A stretch of DNA of 64,000 nt from a bacterium (GCA_023228325.1 JALOBK010000001.1:682001-746000), one strand, 5' to 3'. Counted from the first letter of the stretch, positions 52,094-60,092 are shown. The notes: a model not told the origin generated them from the sequence alone. Program-made: numbers and translations.

Positions 52094-52944
52094 TGCACCT
52101 GTCCAGCAATATCTTCATATAATTTGATAAACTCTTTTTTATACTCCGGGAAAGCCATAACAATAGGCTCCCCTTTTGAATAAGCCATCGCTATCTCTTT
52201 TTTAAAAGGTATCCGCATAAGGATCGGGATATTTTCCTTGTCACAATACAAATCTGTTTTTTCATCGCCTAAATCCGCGCGGTTAATTACAACTCCAAAT
52301 GGAATTTTAAGTTTTCTCAAAACCTCAACAGCAAGCATTAGATCGTTTAATCCAAACGGTGTCGGCTCGGTTACAAGCACACAGTAGTCGCTCCTTTTCA
52401 ATGTTTCAACTACGGGACATGATGTCCCCGGAGGCGCGTCAATAATCACCGTGCATTCGGTTTTAATATGTTTTTTGATTTCTCTTATCACCGGAGGCGC
52501 CATTGCTTCTCCTATATTAAGGCGGCCATGCGCAAACTCTATTGAACCGGCATACCCCGTTTCGATTTCTCCTATTTCCCTGTTTACTTCCTTTATCGCT
52601 CCTTCCGGACAGAAGTAGGAACAGCTTCCGCACCCGTGACAGAGATTCGGGAAAAACAGCGTTTTGCCCTTCCTGCCCGCTGAAGGCGGTATTACGGCTA
52701 TCGCGTTATACACGCAAACCTCGCGGCAGCGGCCGCAGTAAGCGCATTTTGCCTCATCAATTTTCGGAACGGGAATAAAAACTTTTGCGGTTTTCTTTAT
52801 TTCGGGTTTTAAAAAAATATGGGCATTCGGTTCTTCGGCGTCGCAATCCAGAAACTGCACATTATCATTTATGGAAAGCGCGAGGTTTACCGCCACCGTA
52901 GTTTTTCCCGTCCCGCCTTTACCGCTCGCAACTGAAATAATCAT
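52090..52944 (-). CDS. MinD/Mrp-like ATPase with ferredoxin insert (2)
   Basis: 284 residues: ASGKGGTGKTTVAVN, ferredoxin insert (CAYCGRCREVC, CHGCGSCSYFCP), VIIDAPPGTSCPVVE and VTEPTPFGLND. Paralogue of the preceding entry, lying first in transcription order. Both have intact nucleotide and cluster sites. Confidence 0.92.
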   Translation of the reverse strand: MIISVASGKGGTGKTTVAVNLALSINDNVQFLDCDAEEPNAHIFLKPEIKKTAKVFIPVPKIDEAKCAYCGRCREVCVYNAIAVIPPSAGRKGKTLFFPNLCHGCGSCSYFCPEGAIKEVNREIGEIETGYAGSIEFAHGRLNIGEAMAPPVIREIKKHIKTECTVIIDAPPGTSCPVVETLKRSDYCVLVTEPTPFGLNDLMLAVEVLRKLKIPFGVVINRADLGDEKTDLYCDKENIPILMRIPFKKEIAMAYSKGEPIVMAFPEYKKEFIKLYEDIAGQVQ

Positions 52945-52949
52945 AATTT

Positions 52950-53561
52950 TTACACACCCGGCTTATCTGCTATCAATATTTCCTGGAAGCCGCTTTCAAT
53001 TATCTCTATTTTTAATCCTTTTCCGGATAAAAATCCGCCCATATCCCGCAGGCTGAATCCGGATACATCGTGTAAATCTCCTTCCGCGGCATGGAGTTTG
53101 TTCACCACTTCAAAACCGGCTTTATTGAAATCGGCCAGAATAATCCTGCCCCCAAAATCAACAACCCTGTTAATTTCATCCATAACCCTGAAAGGATTTT
53201 TAAGATGATGGATTGTATTGACAGAAAAAACAATATTAAAACTTCTATCCTTAAAGCTTAACCGTTCCGCGTCCGCAATCCTGAAATCCACAAGGTTTTC
53301 CAGATAAAAATATTGAAGGTTTAACCTTGCAATCCTCTGTTCCTCTTCGGACACATCTATGCTCGTAAACCTGTGCCCTTCTCTTGCAAGAACAAAGGTG
53401 AAATGCCCTTTCCCGGTTCCCACCTCAAGGATACGGCCGGATACAGGGCCGGCTTTGTCAAAAATAAATTTACGCTCTTTATCTATATCAAATCCGTAAC
53501 TTTGATAAAGCTTTTTGCGCTCCAGGTACCGCTTGTGATTTCCCAAAATTTCGTTTTCCAA
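52950..53561 (-). CDS. SAM-dependent methyltransferase
   Basis: 203 residues of class I type: ILEVGTGKGHFTFVLAREG (motif I), ADAERLSFKDRSFNIVFSVNTIHHL and GGRIILADFNKAG. Begins between the zinc-ribbon protein and the ATPase pair, 5 bases before the latter. Methyltransferases of this type recur in the NifX/MinD neighbourhoods of anaerobes; substrate unknown. Confidence 0.85.
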   Translation of the reverse strand: MENEILGNHKRYLERKKLYQSYGFDIDKERKFIFDKAGPVSGRILEVGTGKGHFTFVLAREGHRFTSIDVSEEEQRIARLNLQYFYLENLVDFRIADAERLSFKDRSFNIVFSVNTIHHLKNPFRVMDEINRVVDFGGRIILADFNKAGFEVVNKLHAAEGDLHDVSGFSLRDMGGFLSGKGLKIEIIESGFQEILIADKPGV

Positions 53562-53573
53562 AACTTGCCCCTT

Positions 53574-53789
53574 TTACTGCCTCATCATTTTTGTCCCGCA
53601 CTTAGGGCAATTAATGGAATAACAGGGAACTCCCGCCTGATGGGCGGCTTCCGCTCCGCAATTCGGGCAAACACAATTTCCGCCCGGTCCCGATCCCGGA
53701 CGATTTCCACCGCCGACACCTCTTCCCAAACCTTGCCCGCCTGCTCCTGAACCCCGCCCCAAAGGGCCTCTTCCATCTTTTCCCGGCAT
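53574..53789 (-). CDS. Small Gly-rich zinc-ribbon protein
   Basis: 71 residues. Gly/Arg-rich first half beginning MPGKDGRGPLGRGSG (similar to the start of DUF5320 proteins such as that at 54757), then CPNC...CPKCGTKM forming a probable zinc ribbon or rubredoxin-like site. GAGGAAAAA lies before the ATG. Confidence 0.75.
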   Translation of the reverse strand: MPGKDGRGPLGRGSGAGGQGLGRGVGGGNRPGSGPGGNCVCPNCGAEAAHQAGVPCYSINCPKCGTKMMRQ

Positions 53790-53800
53790 TTTTTCCTCCT

Positions 53801-54196
53801 CTATTTCATTCCAAACTTTGATTTTACACTCGGAGCTTGTGTAGAGCTGAATCCGCCTTTTTTATATTTTTCAACCGCTTCCCTGACAGTTCCGGAAGCT
53901 CCCGTGACTATTTCCACGCCGGCCGCCTGAAGTGTCTGAAAGGCGTTAGGCCCCACATTTCCCGTAATGACGGTTTTTACGCCTGTTCCCGCAATGAGCT
54001 GGCCTGACTGTATTCCCGCCCCGCCCATTGAATCAATATTAGGGTTTTGAATCGCCTCGAACTCAAGGTTTCCCGTATCAACAATAATAAAATATCCGCA
54101 TCTGCCGAAACGCGGATCCACCGTTGAGTCTAAATCGCTTCCCGAAGAAGTAACGCATATTTTTGCGCCTGAACCTGATTTTTTGTCACTGCACAT
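53801..54196 (-). CDS. NifX/NifB-type dinitrogenase Fe-Mo cofactor biosynthesis domain protein (1)
   Basis: 131 residues. PF02579-type domain: ICVTSSGSDLDSTVDPRFGRCGYFIIVD, VKTVITGNVGPNAFQTLQAAGVEI, plus a short tail. The N-terminus carries MCSDKKSGSG. No nitrogenase structural genes are in the window, so it probably handles an iron-sulfur or metal cluster other than FeMo-co. Confidence 0.9.
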   Translation of the reverse strand: MCSDKKSGSGAKICVTSSGSDLDSTVDPRFGRCGYFIIVDTGNLEFEAIQNPNIDSMGGAGIQSGQLIAGTGVKTVITGNVGPNAFQTLQAAGVEIVTGASGTVREAVEKYKKGGFSSTQAPSVKSKFGMK

Positions 54197-54210
54197 AATT
54201 CCTCCAATAA

Positions 54211-54609
54211 TTAATGCTCATCATTTTCTTCATGCGGATGGTCGCATATTGTTTTTTCCACACCGTAACCTTTTCCCGCTCCCGGCTTGCAAAGGCTTTC
54301 CCCGCCTTTCAATGTCCCTTTTTCCAGGGCTTTAATGACATCATCCACTTTACCGCTTATACCCACAATCGTCTGTATAGCCAGTTCATTGAAAAATCCC
54401 GCGGCCCTCATGCCCATTCCGCCGCAGACAATACAGTTGACGCCTTTTTGATGCAGAAAATTCGGGATATATCCCGGCTCATGCCCGGGGTTTTTAACCG
54501 TCTCTTTTCGCCCTATTTTACCGTCTTTTATCTCAACAATTGTAAATATCGGACAACGCCCGAAATGAGCCGATACAAAATCACCATCGGTTGAAATCGC
54601 CACTTTCAA
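54211..54609 (-). CDS. NifX-type domain protein (2) with His-rich tail
   Basis: 132 residues. AAGGAGGG lies just before a TTG at 54609 (MKVAISTDGDFVSAHFGRCPIFTIVE); the ATG 24 bases upstream would put the Shine-Dalgarno inside the gene, so TTG is chosen. PF02579 domain with CIVCGGMGMRA, then a C-terminal CDHPHEENDEH that may bind metal. Fourteen bases before the sister gene. Confidence 0.9.
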   Translation of the reverse strand: MKVAISTDGDFVSAHFGRCPIFTIVEIKDGKIGRKETVKNPGHEPGYIPNFLHQKGVNCIVCGGMGMRAAGFFNELAIQTIVGISGKVDDVIKALEKGTLKGGESLCKPGAGKGYGVEKTICDHPHEENDEH

Positions 54610-54676
54610 AATTACCCTCCTTAATGAGGCCATTATTTACGCGGCCAAAGGAAGCATAAATAATAAGGCCGAATTA

Positions 54677-54737
54677 ATCCCGCCGAGCGCCGGAGAATTA
54701 TCGAAGAGACTTCTATGGCACTCTTGCGAGGCGGGAT
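54677..54737 (-). ncRNA. Structured intergenic RNA element
   Basis: On the minus strand, outer stem ATCCCGCC/GGCGGGAT, internal loop, second stem GTGCC/GGCGC (one G-T pair), internal loop, inner stem GAAG/CTTC. It lies in the 147-base gap between the DUF5320 and NifX-like genes and has no T run after it, so it is not a simple terminator. Confidence 0.4.
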
Positions 54738-54756
54738 ATTTTTACTTATCTTTTTT

Positions 54757-55119
54757 TTATTTCTGCGCAGATTCTATATCTTTCAGGCGCAGGTTTATGG
54801 CATTTATTTCTTCCTGCATAGCCCTTGCTTCCGCCTTCAGCATATCTGCCTCCTGAGCGGGCGTAATATTAGCAGGATATGATAAGCCGGCATAGGGATT
54901 GTAAGGATATGAATCCCATCCAGGCCTGCCAAAAGCAAATCCTCTGCCCCAGCCGCGGCCTCTCCCTCTGCCAAAACCTCGCCCGTAACCGAAGCCCCTG
55001 CCGAAATATCTTACCCCGGCAGTCCCTCTGGAAGTTCCTTCAGGAAGAACGCAGAATCCTCTGCCGCCTCCTGTCATAGGTCCCTGGCCTAATGGCCCTG
55101 TTCCGTCAAAACCAGGCAT
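54757..55119 (-). CDS. DUF5320 family Gly/Arg-rich protein
   Basis: 120 residues from ATG 55119, 6 bases after AAGGAGGTG. Starts MPGFDGTGPLGQGPMTGGGR, the DUF5320 signature, followed by a GRGFGYGRGFGRGRGRGWG low-complexity segment and a C-terminal coiled coil (ADMLKAEARAMQEEINAINLRLKDIE). DUF5320 proteins occur next to NifX-like and MinD-like genes in anaerobes. Function unknown. First gene of the cluster, behind a Fur box. Confidence 0.85.
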   Translation of the reverse strand: MPGFDGTGPLGQGPMTGGGRGFCVLPEGTSRGTAGVRYFGRGFGYGRGFGRGRGRGWGRGFAFGRPGWDSYPYNPYAGLSYPANITPAQEADMLKAEARAMQEEINAINLRLKDIESAQK

Positions 55120-55137
55120 TTCAACCACCTCCTTAAA

Positions 55138-55152
55138 TGAAAATCATTTTCA
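55138..55152 (-). promoter_or_regulatory. Fur box (7-1-7) upstream of the DUF5320/NifX cluster
   Basis: TGAAAAT-C-ATTTTCA is a perfect 7-1-7 palindrome fitting the Fur consensus TGA-AAT-N-ATT-TCA. It abuts the DUF5320 Shine-Dalgarno, so repression by the adjacent Fur protein is likely. Confidence 0.7.
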
Positions 55153-55176
55153 GTTATTCCCAAAAAAATATAACCA

Positions 55177-55644
55177 TTATTTCATACTGCAATTGCCGCA
55201 AATCCCGTAAAACTGTATTACATGGTTCTTAATATCAAAATTATATTTTTTAGATAACCCTTTTTCCGTTTTTGTTAACAGTTCAATCTCATCTTCAATA
55301 AAATCGGTATAATCTATAACCCTTTTACAATTTGTGCATACCAGGTGGTGATGGTGGGCAACTTCTTTATTCGGTCCCTCGACAAGTTCGTATCTTGCTC
55401 TGCCGTCCCCGAAATCAAATTTAAACACCAGGCCCATTTCCACAAGTATTTCCAGCGTTCTGTAAACCGTGGTCAGCCCTATTCCCGGATAGGTTTTCTT
55501 TACAGCCAGATAAATATCTTCGGCGCTCAGGTGCTTATCGGTTTTCATCAGCGCATCCAGTATAATCTCCCTTCCTGCCGTCACGCGGTACCCGCAACCG
55601 CGAAGCCTGCCCTGCCACCACGAATTTCCCCTGCATCTGCCCAT
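55177..55644 (-). CDS. fur: Fur-family metal-responsive repressor
   Basis: 155 residues from ATG 55644 (AGGGAGA upstream; a longer frame would overrun the Fur box). Winged helix (YRVTAGREIILDALMKTDKHLSAEDIYLAVKKTYPGIGLTTVYRTLEILVEMGLV), HHHHLVCTNCKRVIDY, and a C-terminal CGNC. Two CxxC pairs form the structural zinc site. N-terminus GRCRGNSWWQGRLRGCG is unusual. Probably autoregulated and controlling the cluster downstream. Confidence 0.93.
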   Translation of the reverse strand: MGRCRGNSWWQGRLRGCGYRVTAGREIILDALMKTDKHLSAEDIYLAVKKTYPGIGLTTVYRTLEILVEMGLVFKFDFGDGRARYELVEGPNKEVAHHHHLVCTNCKRVIDYTDFIEDEIELLTKTEKGLSKKYNFDIKNHVIQFYGICGNCSMK

Positions 55645-55659
55645 AGATTCTCCCTTATT

Positions 55660-55678
55660 GATAATGGTTTTCATTATC
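55660..55678 (-). promoter_or_regulatory. Fur box upstream of fur
   Basis: GATAATG and CATTATC halves at the classic 19-bp spacing; 16 of 19 positions match the GATAAT-based consensus. Arms extend to 9 bp (55658-55680). Confidence 0.85.
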
Positions 55679-55729
55679 AATATACTTGAGCTTTCACATT
55701 TAGTCAAGTTATTTGTTACAATTCGATAA

Positions 55730-55924
55730 TCAGGCTTTTTTTACCGCCAACATAAGGCATATCAGCGATAGTACTATACCGGTAACAAGGAACAACCAGC
55801 CATAAGAGGCGAGGTACGCAACCAGCAGGATGCCAAGCCCGACGCCTACCAGTACCTTTGAGACCACGAAGATGATAAACATGGGTGAGGAAAGTTTCTT
55901 TACGCCGCCGATTAAATCAGCCAT
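55730..55924 (-). CDS. Small two-helix membrane protein
   Basis: 64 residues: MADLIGGVKKLSSPMFIIF, then two hydrophobic segments (about 15-38 and 42-61) and a KKA end. AGGGAGGG precedes the ATG. Unknown function; similar small proteins are often annotated as hypothetical inner-membrane proteins. Confidence 0.65.
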   Translation of the reverse strand: MADLIGGVKKLSSPMFIIFVVSKVLVGVGLGILLVAYLASYGWLFLVTGIVLSLICLMLAVKKA

Positions 55925-55991
55925 AATTACCCTCCCTTTTTACACAATATTCTACCAGTTTAACAGCTCTCGGTGAATTTATTAAATATAG

Positions 55992-56020
55992 TTGACAAAA
56001 ATATATTTTTAGATTAAATT
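55992..56020 (+). promoter_or_regulatory. Promoter of the cold-shock gene
   Basis: TTGACA (55992-55997), 17-base spacer, TAAATT (56015-56020). The mRNA leader is about 120 bases. Confidence 0.7.
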
Positions 56021-56040
56021 ATTTTTTAGTGGTAAACAAG

Positions 56041-56097
56041 AGGTACTGAAGTCTTACAGCCGCAAAGGTGAAAGATGAATACCTTGCGGTTTTTTTA
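56041..56097 (+). promoter_or_regulatory. Leader with intrinsic terminator before the cold-shock gene
   Basis: CCGCAAAGGT (56060) pairs with ACCTTGCGG (56081) with one bulged A and is followed by seven T: an intrinsic terminator in the 5' leader. AGGTA at 56041 can instead pair with TACCT at 56080, a competing fold. The arrangement suggests conditional termination, for instance by temperature or by CspA itself. Confidence 0.55.
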
Positions 56098-56146
56098 TTG
56101 CTTCAGCGGTTTACCGCAATCTGAGAAAAAGGAGGTGTTGTTAGCA

Positions 56147-56347
56147 ATGACAAAAGGAACAGTAAAATGGTTCAGTAATCAAAAAGGTTATGGATTTATT
56201 ACTTCTGAAGACGGCAAAGATGTTTTCGTGCATCACAGTGTTATTCAGGGCGAAGGTTACAAGACTTTAGAGGAAGGCCAGCAGGTTGAATTCGATGTAC
56301 AGCAAGGCCCTAAAGGTGAGCAAGCCACTAATGTAGTAAAACTATAA
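56147..56347 (+). CDS. csp: Cold-shock protein, CspA family
   Basis: 66 residues, the usual family length. AAAGGAGGTG lies 9 bases before ATG 56147; a longer frame from 56075 would begin inside the terminator stem. RNP1 KGYGFI and RNP2 DVFVHHS are intact. Single-stranded nucleic-acid chaperone that melts RNA structure. Confidence 0.97.
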   Translation: MTKGTVKWFSNQKGYGFITSEDGKDVFVHHSVIQGEGYKTLEEGQQVEFDVQQGPKGEQATNVVKL

Positions 56348-56356
56348 ATCGCAAAG

Positions 56357-56391
56357 AAAAAAGCCCGGCATTATTATGCCGGGCTTTTTTT
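56357..56391. terminator. Bidirectional terminator between csp and acetyltransferase
   Basis: Perfect stem AGCCCGGCAT/ATGCCGGGCT with A run on one side and T run on the other. It overlaps the acetyltransferase stop codon. Confidence 0.9.
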
Positions 56392-56902
56392 ATACCGCAT
56401 CACTAAATTCGCTCCTGTATTCGGCCGTTCCCGACAGATTACCGTTATAAGAACGGTCAAGAACCAACACCATAAAAGCTTCGTCCGGCATATCCCATTG
56501 GCTTTTTACATTATATTTTGAGGCTTTTTCAAACCCGAAGCGCGGATAATATCCGGGATGGCCAAGCACTGTTATGAAAGGGCACTTTTTTTCCTTCAAT
56601 ATTTTTATTCCTGCCGAAATGAGCATTGTCCCTATTCCCTGTTTCTGCACTTCAGGCATAACGGCCATGGGCCCGAGTCCCATACCCGCGACTTTTTTCT
56701 TTTTCCTGTTTATGACAACAGGGCTGAACAGGATATGCCCGACAACCCTGTCATCCAGTGTTCCCACTATGGAAAGTATATCTTTGCAATTCTTCCTCAG
56801 AGCATTTACGAGTTCCGCTTCCGTCACCTGGTTAAAAGTCCGCCGGTTTATTTCATATACCGCGGGGCGATCTTCTTCCGTCTCAATTCTTACCTTAAAC
56901 AT
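56390..56902 (-). CDS. GNAT-family N-acetyltransferase
   Basis: 170 residues. MGLGPMAVMPEVQKQGIGTMLI is the acetyl-CoA-binding motif A, preceded by VGHILFSPVVI and followed by PFITVLGHPGYYPRFGF, which places it with the YhbS-like GNAT proteins. Substrate unknown. Confidence 0.9.
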   Translation of the reverse strand: MFKVRIETEEDRPAVYEINRRTFNQVTEAELVNALRKNCKDILSIVGTLDDRVVGHILFSPVVINRKKKKVAGMGLGPMAVMPEVQKQGIGTMLISAGIKILKEKKCPFITVLGHPGYYPRFGFEKASKYNVKSQWDMPDEAFMVLVLDRSYNGNLSGTAEYRSEFSDAV

Positions 56903-57019
56903 ATCTATTCACCGTATAATAAACATATTCTGATGTCTGGCCTTGCTGAAAAAACTAAGTTAACATATAATAACAGCCATACTTAATTCCGCAAATATTA
57001 CCGGCAAGGAGAACCGAAG

Positions 57020-57340
57020 ATGGAGAAATTCAAAAAAGAAGTTTTGGCACTGGCCGATTTGATAGATTACCAGAAAGATTCCGTTGTAAGCAAGGAAATC
57101 ATAAAAAAAGGAACAGGCACAGTAACGCTTTTCGCTTTCGACGCGGGGCAGGGATTAAGCGAACACACAGTCCCTTTTGACGCTATGGCCAATATACTGG
57201 ACGGCGAAGCCCGGATAACGATAGGCAATAAACCGTTTAAAGTAAAAACCGGCGAGATGATAATAATGCCCGCAAATGAACCTCACAGAGTTAACGCCGA
57301 ACAAAAATTCAAAATGCTTCTTGTGCTTATTAAAAAATAA
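57020..57340 (+). CDS. Cupin-domain protein
   Basis: 106 residues forming one cupin barrel: LSEHTVPFDAMANILDGEARITIGNKPFKVKTGEMIIMPANEPHRV. Keeps His residues in both cupin motifs (H48 and H92 region). GGAGAACC precedes the ATG. It is 9 bases before the EamA transporter and probably co-transcribed. Confidence 0.9.
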   Translation: MEKFKKEVLALADLIDYQKDSVVSKEIIKKGTGTVTLFAFDAGQGLSEHTVPFDAMANILDGEARITIGNKPFKVKTGEMIIMPANEPHRVNAEQKFKMLLVLIKK

Positions 57341-57349
57341 ACCTTACTT

Positions 57350-58231
57350 ATGACAAATAAAGAACCGCACAGAATATATCTGGGAATTATACTTGTTGTA
57401 ACCGCTTTTTTGTTCGGAGCCATCAGAAGCGCATTTTCCAAAATTCTTCTTCAGGAAGGAATATCAGCGCAGGTAATATTACTGTTCCAGACAATCATCG
57501 CTCTTCTGATTTTGCTTCCGTGGATATTGAAAAACGGGACAAAAAGTCTCGCCATAGGCAATTTGAAACAATTCGCCGTAAGGTGCGTCAGCGGTTTTAC
57601 CGCCATAATCTGTTTTATAATATCGCTGAAATATACAACACTTGCCAAAGCTGTCCTTCTTAACAACGCTTCCCCTTTATTTCTTCCCATTCTCTCAGTT
57701 TTTTTCTTCCGCAAAAAATTGAAAATCCGGCTGCTGTTTATCCTCGCGATAGGATTCACCGGCATAATAATGATATTGAAACCTGAAACAGGAAATATGA
57801 ACAGGGGCGACCTTCTGGCTTTTTTGTCGGGGGCGCTGGCAGCCGTATCAATCGTGTTCGTCCGGCTGATCCAGAAGGGAAAAAACCAAAATACCCAATC
57901 AATCATATTTTATTATTTGATTTTTATAATTATATGTTCGGGATTGCTTTCCGTTAAGCACTGGGTTATCCCCCATAACAGGATATTATGGATGTTTATA
58001 CTGATCATGGGAGCCACTTATTCACTATTCCAGATAAGCTTCACAACCGCTTTTGTTCATGCCCCCGCATCCAAAATATCCCCTTTCATTTATTTCGGAG
58101 TTATATTCGCGGGCCTGATCGATTGGGCAGTCTGGAAAAACGCGCCGGACATTTTATCGGCTTTAGGCATGATAACCGTTATTATTTCGGCAATATTTTC
58201 CGTAATATTCACGGAAAAAAACCCGCCTTAA
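57350..58231 (+). CDS. EamA/DMT-family transporter
   Basis: 293 residues, ten hydrophobic helices in two five-helix halves (FLFGAIRSAFSKILLQEGIS, FTAIICFIISLKYTTLAKAVLLNNASPLFLPILS, and the second-half SLFQISFTTAFVHAPASKISPFIYFGVIFAGLIDW). Drug/metabolite exporters of this family move amino acids or nucleotides; the cargo is unknown. Confidence 0.9.
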   Translation: MTNKEPHRIYLGIILVVTAFLFGAIRSAFSKILLQEGISAQVILLFQTIIALLILLPWILKNGTKSLAIGNLKQFAVRCVSGFTAIICFIISLKYTTLAKAVLLNNASPLFLPILSVFFFRKKLKIRLLFILAIGFTGIIMILKPETGNMNRGDLLAFLSGALAAVSIVFVRLIQKGKNQNTQSIIFYYLIFIIICSGLLSVKHWVIPHNRILWMFILIMGATYSLFQISFTTAFVHAPASKISPFIYFGVIFAGLIDWAVWKNAPDILSALGMITVIISAIFSVIFTEKNPP

Positions 58232-58275
58232 AATATTTTTTGAAGATTTTTTGCATTATAGCCGGGCTTTCCTGT

Positions 58276-58281
58276 TATAAT
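58276..58281 (+). promoter_or_regulatory. -10 box of the methyltransferase gene
   Basis: TATAAT 22 bases before the ATG; TTGCAT at 58251 gives a long 19-base spacer. Confidence 0.4.
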
Positions 58282-58303
58282 CATTTTTTTGGGAGGACAA
58301 CTT

Positions 58304-59044
58304 ATGGAAGGCGAACAACAAATATCAAAAAACACAAAAGATGAAAACATCAAAGAGGTAAAAGTTTTTTTCGAAAAATGGGACACTTACCGGAAAGCCA
58401 TGGATAATGACTACGCCGGCCATATGGAAGCCTACAAAGCGCTCGGCGATTTCCTGAAAACCAATATTGATAAACCCTTCGCGATTTTTGACCTCGGATG
58501 CGGCGACGCGGATCTCATGGCGCAATCTTTAAAAAATACCCTTATCCAGAGATACGAAGCGGTTGATATTTCCGACACCGCGCTGGAACTGGCGAAAAAA
58601 AATATGTCGCATCTGAACTGCGAAAAACATTTTTTCGCCGGCGACTTTATAAATGTTATACATAACAGGGAAAACTCTTTTGACGTTATCTGGGTAGGGC
58701 TTTCATTCCATCACTTATCCCTGAAACAGAAAGAAGAGCTGCTCAATAAATGTTCTTCTCTTTTGAGTAAAGACGGTTATTTTATTATTTTCGACCCTGT
58801 CTTGTATGATGACGAGACACTGGAAGGATTCAGGAAAAGATGGTGGAAAACCTGCCAGCTTTACTGGAATGCCTTAAACCATGAGGAAAAATTGTCAATT
58901 AAAGAGCACGTTGATAACTCCGATTTCCCTGAATCTCTTGCCATTTACAGAGAGCTCGGAAAAAAATACAGTTTTACCGAAGTGCAATCTATTTTCACCG
59001 ACCCTACGGAAATTTATCAGGTAATATATTTTCAAAAGACATAA
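58304..59044 (+). CDS. SAM-dependent methyltransferase
   Basis: 246 residues from ATG 58304 with GGGAGGAC upstream. Class I: AIFDLGCGDADLMAQSL (motif I), RYEAVDISDTALELAKKNM, FDVIWVGLSFHHLSLKQKEELLNKCSSLLSKDGYFIIFDP. Single gene between its own promoter and terminator. Confidence 0.88.
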   Translation: MEGEQQISKNTKDENIKEVKVFFEKWDTYRKAMDNDYAGHMEAYKALGDFLKTNIDKPFAIFDLGCGDADLMAQSLKNTLIQRYEAVDISDTALELAKKNMSHLNCEKHFFAGDFINVIHNRENSFDVIWVGLSFHHLSLKQKEELLNKCSSLLSKDGYFIIFDPVLYDDETLEGFRKRWWKTCQLYWNALNHEEKLSIKEHVDNSDFPESLAIYRELGKKYSFTEVQSIFTDPTEIYQVIYFQKT

Positions 59045-59076
59045 AAAAGAGGGCATTCGCAAGAATGCCCTCTTTT
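59045..59076. terminator. Bidirectional terminator
   Basis: AAAAGAGGGCATTC and its exact complement around a GCAA tetraloop. It ends the methyltransferase gene and faces the convergent secreted-protein gene. Confidence 0.92.
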
Positions 59077-59096
59077 AAACTCTCCGCCTTAAACTC

Positions 59097-59459
59097 TTAT
59101 TCGCACGCTCTCGCCGGAGTTTCAACCGTATCAACAACCGCATCCTTCGCGGTTTTGCCTGTTCCTTTGATCGGAGTGGTAACGATCTCAGGCGCTTTTT
59201 CAACATCGCCTGTCAATGTTTCCCCTGTAGCTTCGACTGTGCCTACCACTGTTTCGGTGGAATTTTTGACGACATTTCCGCCCGTTTTCACAGTCTCTCC
59301 AGTCAGCTTAAAGGGATAAGTAACCACTTTCTCCGCCGCGCTTTTATCGCCGGTCGCCTGTGTGTCCTGTGTTTCGCCTTTCTTAGCCATGGCGAACAGG
59401 GGCGATACGACAAAAACAACAACCGAAAGAGCTACCAAAAACATCAATGCCTTCCTCAT
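59097..59459 (-). CDS. Secreted Thr/Val/Gly-rich repetitive protein
   Basis: 120 residues from ATG 59459 (GGAGAG 5 bases upstream). Signal peptide 1-25, then degenerate 11-16-residue units around TGET(V/L)KTG and TVVGTVEATGETLTG, with a lone Cys at the second-last residue. Unknown function; the repeats suggest an extended amphipathic structure. Confidence 0.65.
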   Translation of the reverse strand: MRKALMFLVALSVVVFVVSPLFAMAKKGETQDTQATGDKSAAEKVVTYPFKLTGETVKTGGNVVKNSTETVVGTVEATGETLTGDVEKAPEIVTTPIKGTGKTAKDAVVDTVETPARACE

Positions 59460-59543
59460 GTTTCTCTCCATTGTTATGCTGTTAAAGGCCCTTTTACTAA
59501 CTGTTAATTATAATACAACCTTTTTAAAAAACAATAGCTAATT

Positions 59544-60068
59544 TCAGTAGTATGAGCCGTCGATAAGCTCCCCGGGTGTTTCCCGCGGAAAAGCGCATGT
59601 AAACCTTTTGTCATTCAGCTTAAAAACCAATACAAAATATTTGGGTTTATCCTGGCTTTTGAAAATAAAATAAATATGGTATTTCCCTTTTCCCTCTATT
59701 TTTTTTGATTCGACATCCATTTTTCTGTTGTATGAAGGTATTTTCAGCGCAGGGAAAACAGGTTTTTCGCCTATCAGCTTGCTGTCTTTATCATATAAAA
59801 AACACATAGGTTCGAACCCCTCAAAATTCCCCTTTTCATTAACTTCAAATTTGACCAGCAGGGCCCTGTCGCCGAAATGTTTACAGCCGGAATCGGGAAG
59901 GGCTGTTATTTTGACCATGCCGAAAGATATTACATCTTCAGCCGCTTTATTTTGAACCGATTTGCCGCCTTTGACGGATTGTTTAAGCTGGTCCAACGAA
60001 GAACCGCAGGAATAAAAAGAAAGAAAAAAACACAAACAAAACTGAAAAAGATAAAACAATTTTTTCAT
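59544..60068 (-). CDS. Lipoprotein of unknown function
   Basis: 174 residues. Lipoprotein signal with Cys in FYSCGSS, followed by a linker and a beta-rich domain (LLVKFEVNEKGNFEGFEPMCFLYDKDSKLIGE, KYFVLVFKLNDKRFTCAF). No family recognised. It lies 24 bases after the phosphatase gene on the same strand. Confidence 0.68.
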   Translation of the reverse strand: MKKLFYLFQFCLCFFLSFYSCGSSLDQLKQSVKGGKSVQNKAAEDVISFGMVKITALPDSGCKHFGDRALLVKFEVNEKGNFEGFEPMCFLYDKDSKLIGEKPVFPALKIPSYNRKMDVESKKIEGKGKYHIYFIFKSQDKPKYFVLVFKLNDKRFTCAFPRETPGELIDGSYY

Positions 60069-60092
60069 GCCGCACCCGGGATTTTATATTAT

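Noticed and set aside
53801..54609. Nitrogenase cofactor pathway
   Set aside because: Only NifX-type domains are present; no nifHDK, nifB or nifEN in the window.
56075..56146. N-terminal extension of the cold-shock protein
   Set aside because: It would start inside the leader terminator; the strong Shine-Dalgarno belongs to ATG 56147.
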